A stretch of DNA of 64,000 nucleotides, from assembly GCA_031763025.1 (NCBI GenBank), contig JASSKH010000005.1, forward strand, positions 9,952,849 to 10,016,848, in the 5' to 3' direction. The notes beneath the pieces were generated by a model that saw nothing but the letters and a program-made list of their open reading frames with translations, was not told the origin of the DNA and made no database searches. The translations under genes were made by a program, and so were the position numbers. The stretch comes from Macrocystis pyrifera. Lineage: Eukaryota; Sar; Phaeophyceae; Laminariales; Laminariaceae. Shown piece by piece: positions 52,813-63,331 of this stretch (position 1 is the first letter of the stretch; every line of letters begins with the position of its first letter).

Positions 52813-52924
52813 TATTACGGGGGACCATAGTAAATAGGACCAAATATTGTTAGTAAAAATAAGCAAATATATAGGTTTTTATGTAAACCATGGATCCTAT
52901 TATTAACTATGGACCCCCGTAATA
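52813..52924. mobile_element. TA-flanked MITE, copy 2, inserted in LINE sequence
   Basis: TTACGGGGGACCATAGTAAA and its complement end a 108-bp core, with TA at 52813-52814 and 52923-52924. The unoccupied LINE sequence (TTTCTAGCTCCTTC near 62448) has a single TA at this spot. Confidence 0.88.
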
Positions 52925-52949
52925 GAAAAAAAGGGAAAAAGAAGAAAAC

Positions 52950-53032
52950 ACCACTATTATTATGTTGTTGTTTTCTTCACATTAAACTGTTCTTTCTAAC
53001 CGTCGACATCAGAGTAAGACCACTATTATTAT
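52950..53032 (-). mobile_element. Very short LINE tail insertion with 14-bp target duplication
   Basis: ACCACTATTATTAT occurs at 52950-52963 and 53019-53032. Between them are 55 bp that include the last 45 or so bases of the LINE (CTTCACATTAAACTG...CGTCGACATC) with the (CAA)n tail, minus orientation. Confidence 0.8.
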
Positions 53033-53343
53033 AGTCAACAGAGTAAGACTAAGAACCAAGGGAAAATAACAGGCAAACCAAACAAAGCACAAGGCATGCT
53101 CCAGGTAGCGGCAGCAGTTTATGGTACGAGTAGCACAGCCAGGGTCTCCCTTCTGGCCCGCCTGGTACCTTGCTACCCTGTCTGCCACCATCGTCCAGCG
53201 TTCGTCAACTATGCCCGGCCCCTCGGCGTCAGACAATACGAAACAAGCAAAGCAGGCTCGTCATCCACCCACGCCACACGACTCCTTCAATAAGGCTTAT
53301 CAATCGGAGAAAGGAAGAGAAAGAAAATATAATGAACATAACA

Positions 53344-53650
53344 TTTACACTTTTACTTTCCAGCCCACTCGTAGGAGGTTTTACCCTCGACGATCTTCTG
53401 GACAAGCCGTGGTCACAGGTGTCGTCCCTTCCCCCCGGTACGTGCCTTTAGTTTTTATCGCGCATAGGGTTCAGCATTCCCACTGCTCGTCGATTTTCAT
53501 CGAATGTACAGCTAACTCACGCTCTCGCGCTTTCCGCTAATCAATTTTATGCAAGAAAAAGTCCCTAAGAGCATGTTCTCGGTGAGACTCGAACTCACGA
53601 AATTGATCTTGATAGGCTCGCGGACCACCTACCAAGCCACCGGGGACGCC
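53344..53650 (-). mobile_element. SINE copy 6
   Basis: Body and tRNA-like end intact to GGGGACGCC at 53650. The T-run is missing at the left, where it abuts the LINE fragment. Confidence 0.88.
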
Positions 53651-54515
53651 GGTCCGAATACGGCTGCATACGACTGCTCTCTGGTGCATTCGACGCCCTC
53701 ACACACTCCTGAAGAGAAGCGTGACTCAACTTCGGGGGCTGTGGTTGCTGGTGTGGAGCTGTACTCTTCGTATTAAATAGTTGTCCGCAAGTGACGTGCT
53801 AATAACATTCAGTTGTGGACCGTGATTTTGTTTCTGTGTACTCCGAACTTTTACCAACCACTACATGGAGCACCCTACATTACTACTCACTCTAGGTCGA
53901 GGTGTAGACTTCCGTTGAGAAAGTGCGGGCGGCCAATCTGGAGAGAACCACCACAAGCTGTGCCGTAGATGAAGCACTTGTAAGCTGACGCACACCCACT
54001 CTCTCTGAGAGGAACGACGAACCAGGACGCGCGTATGCTACCATACATAGCGGTAGCACGTTTGCGCTTTTATCAAGACTACTTGGTACTATTCATAATA
54101 TTTATTACTATTTAGTACCTAACGAGGTTGCTCAAATAAAAACGAGGATTTGCCTACCATATCGCTGGAATTTCATTTGCGCCTACAGAGTGGAATAATA
54201 ATGATCACGATTTGTTTCTGGATTGCTTATTATAATTTCGTCTACTCGAATTCAGAAAGTAGATATTACAATGGTTTTTTTTCTTTCTGGTCTCCTCGTG
54301 ACGAGTGGCCAAACAAAACTTTTAATACGTATGAAACTACGTGGTAAGCGGTTTCAGTTTGATACCAGGTATGGAATAACAAACCCGGGTAGCTGGATCA
54401 GGCTGTCGCATGTCACGCGAGACCTCCTGACTCAGACCACACCCAAGCAAGGCCATAAAGGCGTTTCACGATGATAGAGGTTCACCCTAATTTTTCTGAG
54501 GCTCCTCAATTAACT
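53651..54515. other. No supported gene
   Basis: AT-rich in part; no motif or repeat recognised. Confidence 0.4.
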
Positions 54516-54828
54516 CCGCGTGCCAATCAAGATCAATTTCGTGCGTTAAAGTCTCACGGAGTGCATGTTCGTAGGGACTTTTTCTTGCATAAAAAAATGA
54601 TTAGCGGAAAGCGCGAGAGCGCGAGTTAGCTACATTCGATGAAAATCTACGAGCAGTGGAAAAGCTGAACCCTATGCGCGACAAAAAATAAAGGCACGCA
54701 CCGGAGGGGAGAAGGGACGACACCTGCGACCACGGCTTGTCCTGAAGCTCGCTGAGGGTGAAACCTCCTACTACGCGAGTTAGGCTGGAAAGTAATAAGT
54801 GATGATTAAAAAAAAAAAAAAAAAAAAC
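54516..54828 (+). mobile_element. SINE copy 7, 5'-truncated
   Basis: It starts at CCGCGTGCCAATCAAG inside the tRNA-like part, so the A box is lost. The B-box region, body and A-tail to 54828 are present. Confidence 0.88.
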
Positions 54829-54834
54829 TCTGGC

Positions 54835-55050
54835 GCGGTTTTGTGACCACGAAACTTGTATCTATCTACCGGGTAGGATTGAAGAATGGCACGGACACTG
54901 GTTGTTGTGCTGGATATTGAAGGGTAGAAAGAACGTTAGGACTGCAGTAGTACCGTTTTTCGGACAAACCAGTCAAATTCTAAGTATTTTGCTCCCAAAA
55001 CGGGACTGCAGTGCTAAAAGGCTTAATGTGAAGAACACACACACCGTGTG
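54835..55050 (+). mobile_element. LINE 3'-end fragment interrupted by a MITE
   Basis: TTGAAGAATGGCACGGACAC and GGGTAGAAAGAACG match the LINE 3' end. The TTAA-type MITE follows, then TTAATGTGAAGAACACACAC, the last bases of the LINE. Confidence 0.75.
54936..55026. mobile_element. TTAA-flanked MITE, copy 2, inserted in LINE 3' end
   Basis: Inverted ends TAGGACTGCAGTAGTACCG and GGGACTGCAGTGCTAAAAG; TTAA at the right edge and TTAG at the left. The intact LINE reads AACGGTTTAATGTGAAG here, supplying one TTAA. Confidence 0.75.
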
Positions 55051-55194
55051 TGTGTTTCTTCTACTCGTCGACATCCAGCAAGCCCAGTGTCCGTGCTGAT
55101 TCTTCGCCCTATAGAAAGATACGAGCTCTGTGTACACCTCTATCGCAGAACACGTTCATAGTGTTTTATTTCCACCGAGGTATTCTTCCATACC

Positions 55195-55519
55195 GGCGTC
55201 CCCGGTGGCTTGGTAGGTGGTCCGCGAGCCTATATCAAGATCAATTTCGTGAGTTCGAGTCTCACCGAGTGCATGCTCATAGGGACTTTTTCTTGCATAA
55301 AATTGATTAGCGGAAAGCTCGAGAGCGTGAGTTAGAGCGTGAGTTAGCTGTACATTCGATGAAAATCGACGAGCAGTGGAAATGCTGAACCCTATGCGCG
55401 ATAAAAACTAAGGGCACGTACCGGGGGGAAGAAGGGACGACACCTGTGACCACGGCTTGTCCAGAAGATATCGTCGAGGGTAAAACCTCCTACGAGTGGG
55501 CTGGAAAGTAAAAGTGATG

Positions 55520-55550
<31 letters not shown>
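55195..55550 (+). mobile_element. SINE copy 8
   Basis: Full-length, from GGCGTCCCCGGTGGCTTGG to a 29-base A-run ending at 55550. It has a short duplication (GCGTGAGTTAGA) in the body. An empty version of its insertion site is at about 63760-63785, minus strand. Confidence 0.92.
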
Positions 55551-55553
<3 letters not shown>

Positions 55554-55872
55554 AGAGTTAATAGAGCCTGTCCTGCGACCACAGAATTCATCATCATTGC
55601 ATTGGTTAGGGGTGGGACTGAAATATTTTTAGAGGCAAAAAAGTAACAAAAAATGTCAGCGGTAGTTATCTGGGAAAAATTAATGTTTAAGAAATTAACC
55701 AATCAGCGCGTGGGAAAGAACGGACACGTCACAAAAAAACTCTTCAGGTGGTATCATATATCACGTACCAGGTGCCAGGGTATGTCATTGTTTCTTTTCT
55801 CCTTCGAATTATCTTTGTTTTTGTTTTATTTTTTTTTCTCTTTGTTTCGTTTTTGTTTCTCTAGGTCATGGA
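55551..55872. other. Repeat fragments between two SINEs
   Basis: 55551-55600 is an unnamed repeat also found inverted at 63712-63775. 55790-55872 is LINE 3'-region sequence. No gene seen. Confidence 0.5.
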
Positions 55873-56206
55873 TTTTTTTTTTTTTTTTTTTTTTTTTTAT
55901 CACTTTTACTTTCCAGCCCACTCGTACGAGGTTTTACCCTCGACGATCTTCTGGACAAGCCGTGGTCACAGGTGTCGTCCCTTCTCCCCCCCGGTACGTG
56001 CCTTTAGTTTTTATCGCGCATAGGGTTCAGGATTCCCACTGCTCGTCGATTTTCATCGAATGTACAGCTAACTCACGCTCTCGCGCTTTCCGCTAATCAA
56101 TTTTATGCAAGAAAAAGTCCCTACGAGCATGCACTCGGTGAGACTCGAACTCACGAAATTGATCTTGATAGGCTCGCGGACCACCTACCAAGCCACCGGA
56201 GACGCC
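55873..56206 (-). mobile_element. SINE copy 9, inserted in a LINE 3' end
   Basis: Poly-T left end and tRNA-like right end. The flanks CTAGGTCATGGA and GGAATGGGTATGTATGTCG together reconstitute the LINE phrase around GTCATGGAATGTGTATGTCG, with GGA repeated. Confidence 0.9.
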
Positions 56207-56425
56207 GGAATGGGTATGTATGTCGTGCCTGTCGTACGCAGTATGATGAGACATGGCATTGCATTGCATACGTGGCAACGTAGTATCTCTGTGGCGTAGC
56301 GTTGTGACCACATAACTTGTATCTCTCTAGGATTGAAGAATCGGCACGGACACTGGTTGTTGTGCTGGATGTCGACGGGTAGAAAGAACGGTTTAATGTG
56401 AAGAAAACAACGACACAACAACATG
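56207..56425 (+). mobile_element. LINE 3'-end fragment
   Basis: TATGTCGTGCCTGTCGTACG through GGCACGGACACTGGTTGTTG to GGTTTAATGTGAAGAAAAC and a CAACGACACAACAAC tail. It is the continuation of 55790-55872 across SINE copy 9. Confidence 0.85.
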
Positions 56426-57424
56426 TATGGTACCAGAGGAGCTGCAGGGTGTCGCTCCAAAAGGGCGGAGCAGCACACAACAAAAAACACCACGACGAGT
56501 GCTTGAGCAGCAGCGCACTAACCGGCGCGTGAGCGTGTGGGGGAATTACTGGTGGACCCTCCGCCTCGATGGCTGACAACCCGCAAGTGCAGCCCCTACC
56601 GGGCCTGGTTGAAGGTGGATCTGCTGATCCTGATGCGGCTGCTGGCGGTATACTGACCCAGCTGCTGCTGCTGCTGCAGCGGTGCAAGATGTTCTCATCC
56701 ACAGCCATCGAGCCCGGTCGCGGCTGTCCTCCGCCCCCGCGATGCCACGGCGGACAACACCATTCGCTCGGCACACGATCGCCGACGCCTCGTGGACAGT
56801 ACGACCCGTACGCTGCAGATATGCCTCCCGATTCGCTTGGACAATTTTTTTTTTCCTTTGCCCTTGGCCGAGGTTCGTTCTTCTGGTGTTTTCGAATAAT
56901 TCCCCATCAAGAAATTGATTGTCATGGCACAGGTCCCGACAAAGTGACTGAAAAGGGGCGATTTTTCGCCAGATCGTTTGTTTTGCTGTATGCCATACCC
57001 ATGCAGAGTCATGAAAGTACATGATTATGTCTACACACTACTCAAAGCACGACAGAGTGCAAGAGGCAGAAAAAAACGAAAAAAAACGTGTTTCTCCGCA
57101 CCTTTCATTCTATAAAGACGTCAATTTGTAATCCTGTGCTAAAAAAAGCATGCGATCCGAACGGTATGTGCCCTGCGTGGGGTGGTCTGGATGAGGTCAA
57201 GACCGGCTCCATGTCCACTTCAGAGAAATATCAGATACAAGTTCACTACGCATCCTCACTAAAACCAAGTAGTTAGGGGTATGGCGGTAGTTTCATTTTT
57301 TCAGATTTTCAAATATTTTTTTGCTGGTCGGCTCGAATAGCCTGCCGCTTTTTTGGGTCAAATCAGGCCTCCAGTCCCACCCTAATCTTTTTTGTGGCGA
57401 TAGGTTATGTGAGAACAACAACCG
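56426..57424. other. Unassigned; one short open frame
   Basis: A plus-strand frame at 56569-57024 starts MADNPQVQPLPGLVEGGSAD and has a leucine run. It could be a gag-type N-terminus, but nothing decisive is visible. Confidence 0.2.
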
Positions 57425-57610
57425 TGCAAGTTGGTTGTATGTTGTTGTTGTTTTCTTCACCACATTAAACCGTTCTGTGTACCGGTTGACGTCCAGCACA
57501 ACCAAAAATGTCCGGTGCCGATTCTTCAATGCTAGAGAGATAAAAGTTATGTGGTCACAAAGCTACGCACAGAGATACTACGTTGCCACGTGTGCAATGC
57601 AATGCAGTAG
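57425..57610 (-). mobile_element. LINE 3'-end fragment, inverted
   Basis: GTTGTTGTTGTTTTCTTCAC then ATTAAACCGTTCTGTGTACC and GTCCAGCACAACC match the LINE tail on the minus strand. Confidence 0.82.
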
Positions 57611-57775
57611 AGTCTACCTAGTCTCCCTACCTCTCTCTTCGGCCTGCCCCGTCCTTGGGGTGGGCCGAGGAAGTCCGTCAGGACCTACAACGGTCTAGCG
57701 ACGGTTACACGAACATCGAGCTTCGGGCTGAGTAGAGAGGGTACCTTGCGCGGTCCGGCTGGTGGCCTGGTCGCT

Positions 57776-57865
57776 TTAACCCTTTTAGTACTGCAGTCCC
57801 GTTTTCGGGACAAAGCACTTGGAATTAGAGTGGTTTGTCCCCAAATCGGAACTGCGGTACTAACC
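57776..57865. mobile_element. TTAA-flanked MITE, copy 3, right end lost
   Basis: TTAACCCTTTTAGTACTGCA opens it. The inner complement GGAACTGCGGTACTAA is present near 57847, but the terminal AAGGGTTAA is missing. Confidence 0.65.
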
Positions 57866-58251
57866 GCGTGGGGTGGTGGTGAATGCTTTTTTTTTTTTTT
57901 TTTTTTTCTTAACCCCGACGCCAAGGAGTTCATCCCTCAGGCGGGACGGGTACATCACCACAGCAGAGAGCGCTACACGGGCAGTCGGGGGAGTGGAGAG
58001 GCTGGCCACAGCGTGGGCATGCATGCACGATAGGAAGGATGGGAGTGTCGGCGTCGGTTGGGACGGCTGCACCCAGCCAACGAAAACCAAGGCGCGTACC
58101 GGGCTACGAAACGGAGAGCTACTTTCGCCATAGAGAAGAAAAAGCAGAAATAAACAAAAGAAAAAAAAAGGAGGCGGGGACGAGCCTCACGTCGGCTGGC
58201 AAAAAAAGCAGCACGCGAGGCTCGTAAGAGACAGAAGGAGGGACTGGTGGG

Positions 58252-59060
58252 GTAGCGACCTACAATGTGCGCACCCTGGCTGTAAAGGGGAAGAACGGGC
58301 ACGGACATGACGAGAGTGTACTGGCGAAGGGACGGCAACTCGGCTGTGACTTCATTGGCCTGCAGGAAACCCGGAGGACCGGTAGCACGACGTTTCGTGC
58401 GGCAGGGTATCGCGTTTTCTGTTCAGGTCAGGAAACAACAGCTGCTAGGCAAGGGCTGTACGGAGTAGGTCTAGCTGTAAAGGAATCGTTGTGCGGTAAG
58501 ACTGTGTACACTCATCAGTTCATTGACGAGCGGCTTATGTCTACGCGCTTTGAGCTGGCTAGCAAATGCGAGGCAGTTAATTTCGTCGTTGCGTATGCTC
58601 CAACTGATTGTACCAAGGACGTTGAACTGACACGTAGTTTCTGGCAGAAGCTGGAGGGCTTGGTGGAAAAGATCCCGACGAAAGAGTGTCTGTTTGTACT
58701 GATGGATGCCAACGCGCGAACTGGACAGAGGATGGAAGGGTGTGGTGATGATGAAAGTAGAGTGCTTGGAGCATATGGGCGTGATGTTCGTAACGATAAT
58801 GGCAGACGACTCCTATCGTTCGCCACCAATTGCAAGTTAACTCTCACCAACACGTTTTTCAGCACGCGCAAAAGGGTGGGATTTCGCATACACACAACGG
58901 CACCAGCCCGAGTGACCGTAAGCGGATCGACTACATCCTAACCCGCCAAGCCCATCGACCTAGAGTACAAGATATTAAAGTCGTCCCACAGCCTCCTGCC
59001 CCAGCTAAGGCTGACTCAGACCACAACATCTTGTATATCAAAGTCCGACCCAGTGGTCAC
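58252..59060 (+). pseudogene. LINE apurinic-like endonuclease
   Basis: Nicks target DNA to prime reverse transcription. Motifs: ATYNVRTLAVKG (catalytic Asn), FIGLQETRRTGSTTF (catalytic Glu), NFVVAYAPTDCTKDVE, LFVLMDANARTGQRM (Asp and Asn), FATNCKLTLTNTFF. After a frame change near 58872 it continues as RKRIDYILTRQAH and ends with KADSDHNILYIKV (catalytic Asp-His). All key residues are visible, but the frameshift breaks the protein. Confidence 0.88.
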
Positions 59061-60690
59061 TTTGCGTGCAACAGACAAATACGTGGACCGACAAAACACC
59101 GAGAGTTCGACAGGCAGCTTTTTATGTCCGATGAAAAGTGTCGTGAACGAGTAGTCGCGAGGGTCGTCTCCACTCTCAACCAGCTTGACCAGCCCCGTAA
59201 TACGTCTGGCATGGTTGAGTTTTTCACTGCGGCTATTATTGATGCGGCCAAAAAAGAGGTACCACCCCCTCCACGTCGCCACCGCAGACATGGATGGTGT
59301 GAGTCTGCCGAAACCTTGGCCGCATTCATATTAGCACGGACAGCGAAGGAGGATGCACGGCAACTCTTGCGTGCCCACCCCCGGGATAGAACCGCGTGGA
59401 AGACACTTGAGATCTGGGTGTGCGAACCTGCAGAAGGTGATTGCCGCAGGACTGCAAGCGTACTTCGAAGCGTACCTCGCTGAAACCGAACGACTACTAG
59501 CGAACAACGACCAGAGAGGCTTTTACAAGCACCTTAAGAGTACGGTAGGATTGGAAGGGACTAAGGCGAGAAGCGAACAGTTCATTACGGACGAGGATGG
59601 CACGCTATTGCGGGATAAGGTGCGAATTCGTGAACGGTGGGGGGGGTTTTACCACAAACGTTTGAACACGAAATCGCTTAAACTCGATTCCACGATCATC
59701 GACCTCTTGCCACCACGACCGCTTAAACTGTCGCTTGGAGATGAACCATCCATGGACGAGATGATGGAAGCACTTAAGGGGATGTCAAACTGGAACGCTG
59801 TTGGGCCAGATGGTCTCCCGGCCGAACTCCTGAAAATCGACCACCCCGCATTCGCCCAGTGCTTTCACAACATCCTTATCAATGTTTGGGTAACAGGAGA
59901 AGTCCCCCAGCAACGGAAATATGCGATCATCAAGGTCCTTCACAAAAAGAAGGACCGAACTGATTGCAACAACTACAGAGGGATTTCCCTTGTTGCCCAC
60001 GCAGGCAAAGTCTTGTTGAAAATCGTCGCGGCCCACCCCAGCAACTACTGCGAGACCGAGGAATTACTCCCGGAGGAACAGTGCGGCTTCCGCCACGCAC
60101 GATCAACGATTGATATGTTGTTCGTCGTGCGCCGGTTACAAGAGCTTGGAAGACAGAGGAAAATCCCCCTGCACTTGTGCTTCATCGATCTGCAGAAAGC
60201 ATGCGACTCTGTCGACCGAGAGCTGTTATGGGAAGTACTCACACGTTTGGGCGTACCAACTAAGATGCTGAGAATTATCCGTAATTTCCACGGTGGCATG
60301 CGGGCTCGCGTGCGTACGGATGACGGCGAGCACTCGGAATGGTTTGATGTCACGCAGGGGCTGCGGCAAGGCTGTGTGCTGTCACCGTTACTGTTCAACG
60401 TATTCTTCGCTGCTGCGTTGCACGTCGTACTAGTACGCTTTAGCCATGACGAAGCCATCGTAAGGGATTTGGTCCAACTCAGTGATGCTGGAGTAGTCGG
60501 AACGGAGGAGCAGGAGCCGTTGGCGTGCGTGCGAAGGGCTGTATGGGGCATGTTGTACGCCGATGACGCAGGGATTGTCTCGAAGTCGGCTGAAGGGCTC
60601 GCGAAAATGATGACAGTCATCGTGACTGTCTTCGAAGCAGCAGGCCTTACGGTGTCGGAAAAGAAGACAGGACAGAGACAACGCTTCTAC
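59061..60690 (+). pseudogene. LINE reverse transcriptase
   Basis: Linker TLNQLDQPRNTSGMVEFFTA is followed by a frame change near 59420. The RT frame then reads [91 protein letters not shown] (catalytic Asp), [14 protein letters not shown] and [10 protein letters not shown] (YADD at 60556-60567). A tandem GACAG duplication at 60666-60675 shifts frame just after SEKKTG. Active-site residues are intact. Confidence 0.92.
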
Positions 60691-60692
60691 AA

Positions 60693-61905
60693 ACGCCTGA
60701 CCAGAAAGCCCTCGCACCGCCGCTCGTTATCGAAGCAGCAGGTCAGAGGTATAAGCAGACGCCCCAATTCTTGTACCTAGGCGGCATTATCCACGAAAAC
60801 GCTGACCTCTCGCTCGAAATCGACCGACGGATCCGTCTCATGCGAGCATGCCTCAAACGGTTCGGCCCGGAGCTGTATGATGGGACGACCGCCCCCCTTA
60901 GCCTGAAAGTCCGAATGCTGAAGGCCGAGGTGATTGAGACCCTGCTGTACGGGTGTGTGACGTGGACCCTCAGAGCGGAACATTTTGCCAGGCTTCGAAC
61001 GGCTCACCACCAAGTCCTGTTTTTTTTTTTTTTTTTTTTTTCATCACTTTTACTTTCCAGCGCACTTGTAGGAGGTTTTACCCTCGACGATCTTCTGGAC
61101 AAGCCGTGGTCACAGATGTCGTCCCTTCTCCCCCGGTACGTGCCTTTATTGTTTGTTGCGCATAGGGTTCAGCATTTCCGCTGCTCGTCGATTTTCATCG
61201 AATGTAGCCAACTCACGCTTTCGCGCTTTCCGCTTATCATTTTTTTATGCACGAAAAAGTCCCTATGAGCATGCACTCGGTGAGACTTGAACCCACGAAA
61301 TTGATTTTGACAGGCACGCGGACCACCTATCAAGCCACCGGGGACGCCGTTGCGAGTCATTGGCTTCCAGCGCCGACTTCGTACCGACCATGCCACCCTC
61401 TCGTACGCGAAGGCCCTCAAGATGACACGTTGCGAGAGCATTGAAACGACCATCCGCAAACGGTGTCTCTTCTTCGCAGGGGGGGTGGCACGGCAAAGCA
61501 AGGATCGATTACCCAGTCGGGTAATGTTCGGGACGATTGCTGGTGGGGAGAACCCGAGACCTGGCGGACAGGTTAAGACTTGGCATAGATGCGTAGTCGA
61601 AGACCTTAGGGAGTTCCGAGCCACCGAAGGGTCAACGGAACTTGCTCCCTTGGTGTTTGGAGTTGAGACCGCGCTGTGGCCCACTGCTGCAAAAAAGGCG
61701 GGGAAGTGGTACGGGGGGATCCTGGAAGCAGCCGAACGGTTCATGGTGAGGTGGCACGAGGCTGAGGCTGAGCTGAGTAGGCAGCGCCGCGCATCCGCCG
61801 TGGGTGGTGTCCAAGGGAATTGGGCGAGGAGGGGCAACAAGAGGAGTAGCAGAAAACTCGACCAAGGGAACGCGGAGAGGGGGGGGGAAGAGGAGTAGAA
61901 GGGAA
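60693..61905 (+). pseudogene. LINE C-terminal region, split by a SINE
   Basis: [20 protein letters not shown] and LLYGCVTWTLRAEHFARLRT end at the SINE (61020). After 61348 it resumes as VIGFQRRLRTDHATLSYAKA, KRCLFFAGGVARQSKDRLPS, PLVFGVETALWPTAAKKAGK and a basic tail. It matches 47.9-48.78 kb. The function of this tail is not known; it is typical of the region after RT in such LINEs. Confidence 0.85.
61020..61348 (-). mobile_element. SINE copy 10, inserted in the LINE coding region
   Basis: Poly-T at left, tRNA-like end at right. The LINE phrase CACCAAGTCCTG / GCGAGTCATTGGCTTCC is split; the other LINE copy (48150) has it continuous. No clear target duplication. Confidence 0.92.
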
Positions 61906-62818
61906 ACTGCAGTGGACGAAAGTAGGAAGGAGATGGCACAGATAGGGTAGCCAGGTACCGGGCAGACTAAGAAGTAGAACATGCCTATACTACTCGTACC
62001 ACCAACTGGTGCAGCTGGTTCGAACGTGGTCTTCCTTTGTCTTCCTGTTGTTTTTGTTTATTTTTATTTCATTTTATTTTCTTCCTTTGCGCTGACCCTA
62101 CGTGATTTTCATTTTATTGTCTTTCTCTTCCTTTCTCCGATTGATAAGCCTTATTGAAGGAGTCGTGTGGCGTGGGTGGATGACGAGCCTGCTTTGCTTG
62201 TTTCGTATTGTCTGACGCCGAGGGGCCGGGCATAGTTGACGAACGCTGGACGAAGGTAGCAGACAGGGTAGCAAGGTACCAGGCGGGCCAGCAGGGAGAC
62301 CCTGGCTGTGCTACTCGTACCATAAACTGCTGCCGCTACCTGGAGCATGCCTTGTGCTTTGTTTGGTTTGCCTGTTACTTTCCCTTGGTTCTTAGTCTTA
62401 CTCTGTTGACGACTAGTGGTGTTTTCTTCTTTAGTTCTTTTTTTTTTCTAGCTCCTTCTTTTCAAGTGTCTGCCAGATCCCCTGTGGGGGGGGCACGATG
62501 GTTTGGTTCTATATATACATATACCAGGTACCATGGTATATATTTTTTTCTTTTTCTCTTTCGAATTGTCTTTGTTTTTGTTCTTGTTTTTCTCTTTGTT
62601 TCGTTTCGTTTCTCTAGGTCATGGAATGTGTATGTCGTGCCTGTCGTACGCAGTATGATGACATCGCATTGCATTGCATATGTGGCAATGTAGTGTCTCT
62701 GTGGCGTAGCTTTGTGACCACAGAACTTGTATCTCTCTAGGATTGAAGAATTGGCACGGACACTGGTTGTGCTGGATGTCGACGGGTAGAAAGAACGAAG
62801 AAAACAACAACAACAATG

Positions 62819-63331
62819 CCATGTCATTATACTCCATGCACAACGTACACATTCCATGACATAGAGAAACGAAACGAAACCAAGAAAAAACAAGGTAAAA
62901 AAAAAAAAAAAAAACAAAGAAGACAATTCGAAAAAGACAAAGAAAGAAGATAAAATATAAGAAACAAACCATCGTGCCCCCCCCGCAGGGGATCTGTCAG
63001 ACACTTGAAAATAACGAGCCGGAGAAAAAAGGAAAAAGAAGAAACCACTATTAGTAGTCGCCGTCAACAGATTAAGACTAGGCAAAAAAAAGGCAAACTA
63101 AAGCACAAGGCATCCTCCAGGTAGCGGCAGCAGTTTATGGTACGAGAAGCACAGCCAGGGTGTCCGCCTGGTACCTTGCTACCCTGTCTGCCGCCTCCGT
63201 CCAGCGTTCGTCAACTATGCCCGACCCCTCGGCGTCAGACAATACGAAACAAGCAAAGCAGGCTCGTTATCCACCCACGCCACACGACTCCTTCAATAAG
63301 GTTTATCAGTCGGAGAAAATAAGAAAAATAT
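62819..63331 (-). mobile_element. LINE 3'-region fragment, inverted next to the LINE end
   Basis: Minus strand matches 62130-62660: the block from AATAAGGTTTATCAGTCGG (right) to CCATGTCATTATACTCC (left). With the preceding LINE it forms a large inverted repeat with a spacer of about 150 bp. Confidence 0.8.

Larger units (their letters stand above)
52392..53331 (-). mobile_element. LINE 3'-end fragment, inverted, with nested insertions
   Basis: The minus strand matches the LINE 3' region (48955-49480 and 62130-62818). It runs from AATAAGGCTTATCAATCGG at the right to a (GTT)n run at 52409-52447, which is the (CAA)n tail on the minus strand. A TA-flanked MITE (52815-52922) and a 55-bp LINE-tail insertion (52964-53018) interrupt it. 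Confidence 0.82.
57909..62818 (+). mobile_element. Near-complete APE-type LINE (non-LTR retrotransposon)
   Basis: Endonuclease, RT and C-terminal region are followed by a long T-rich 3' region ending GAAGAAAACAACAACAACAATG. SINE copy 10 (61020-61348) interrupts the coding part. The 5' end is uncertain and placed just after a T-run. Clade is not firmly assigned; the WNVRTL-like start of the endonuclease recalls RTE-type elements. Confidence 0.88.
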
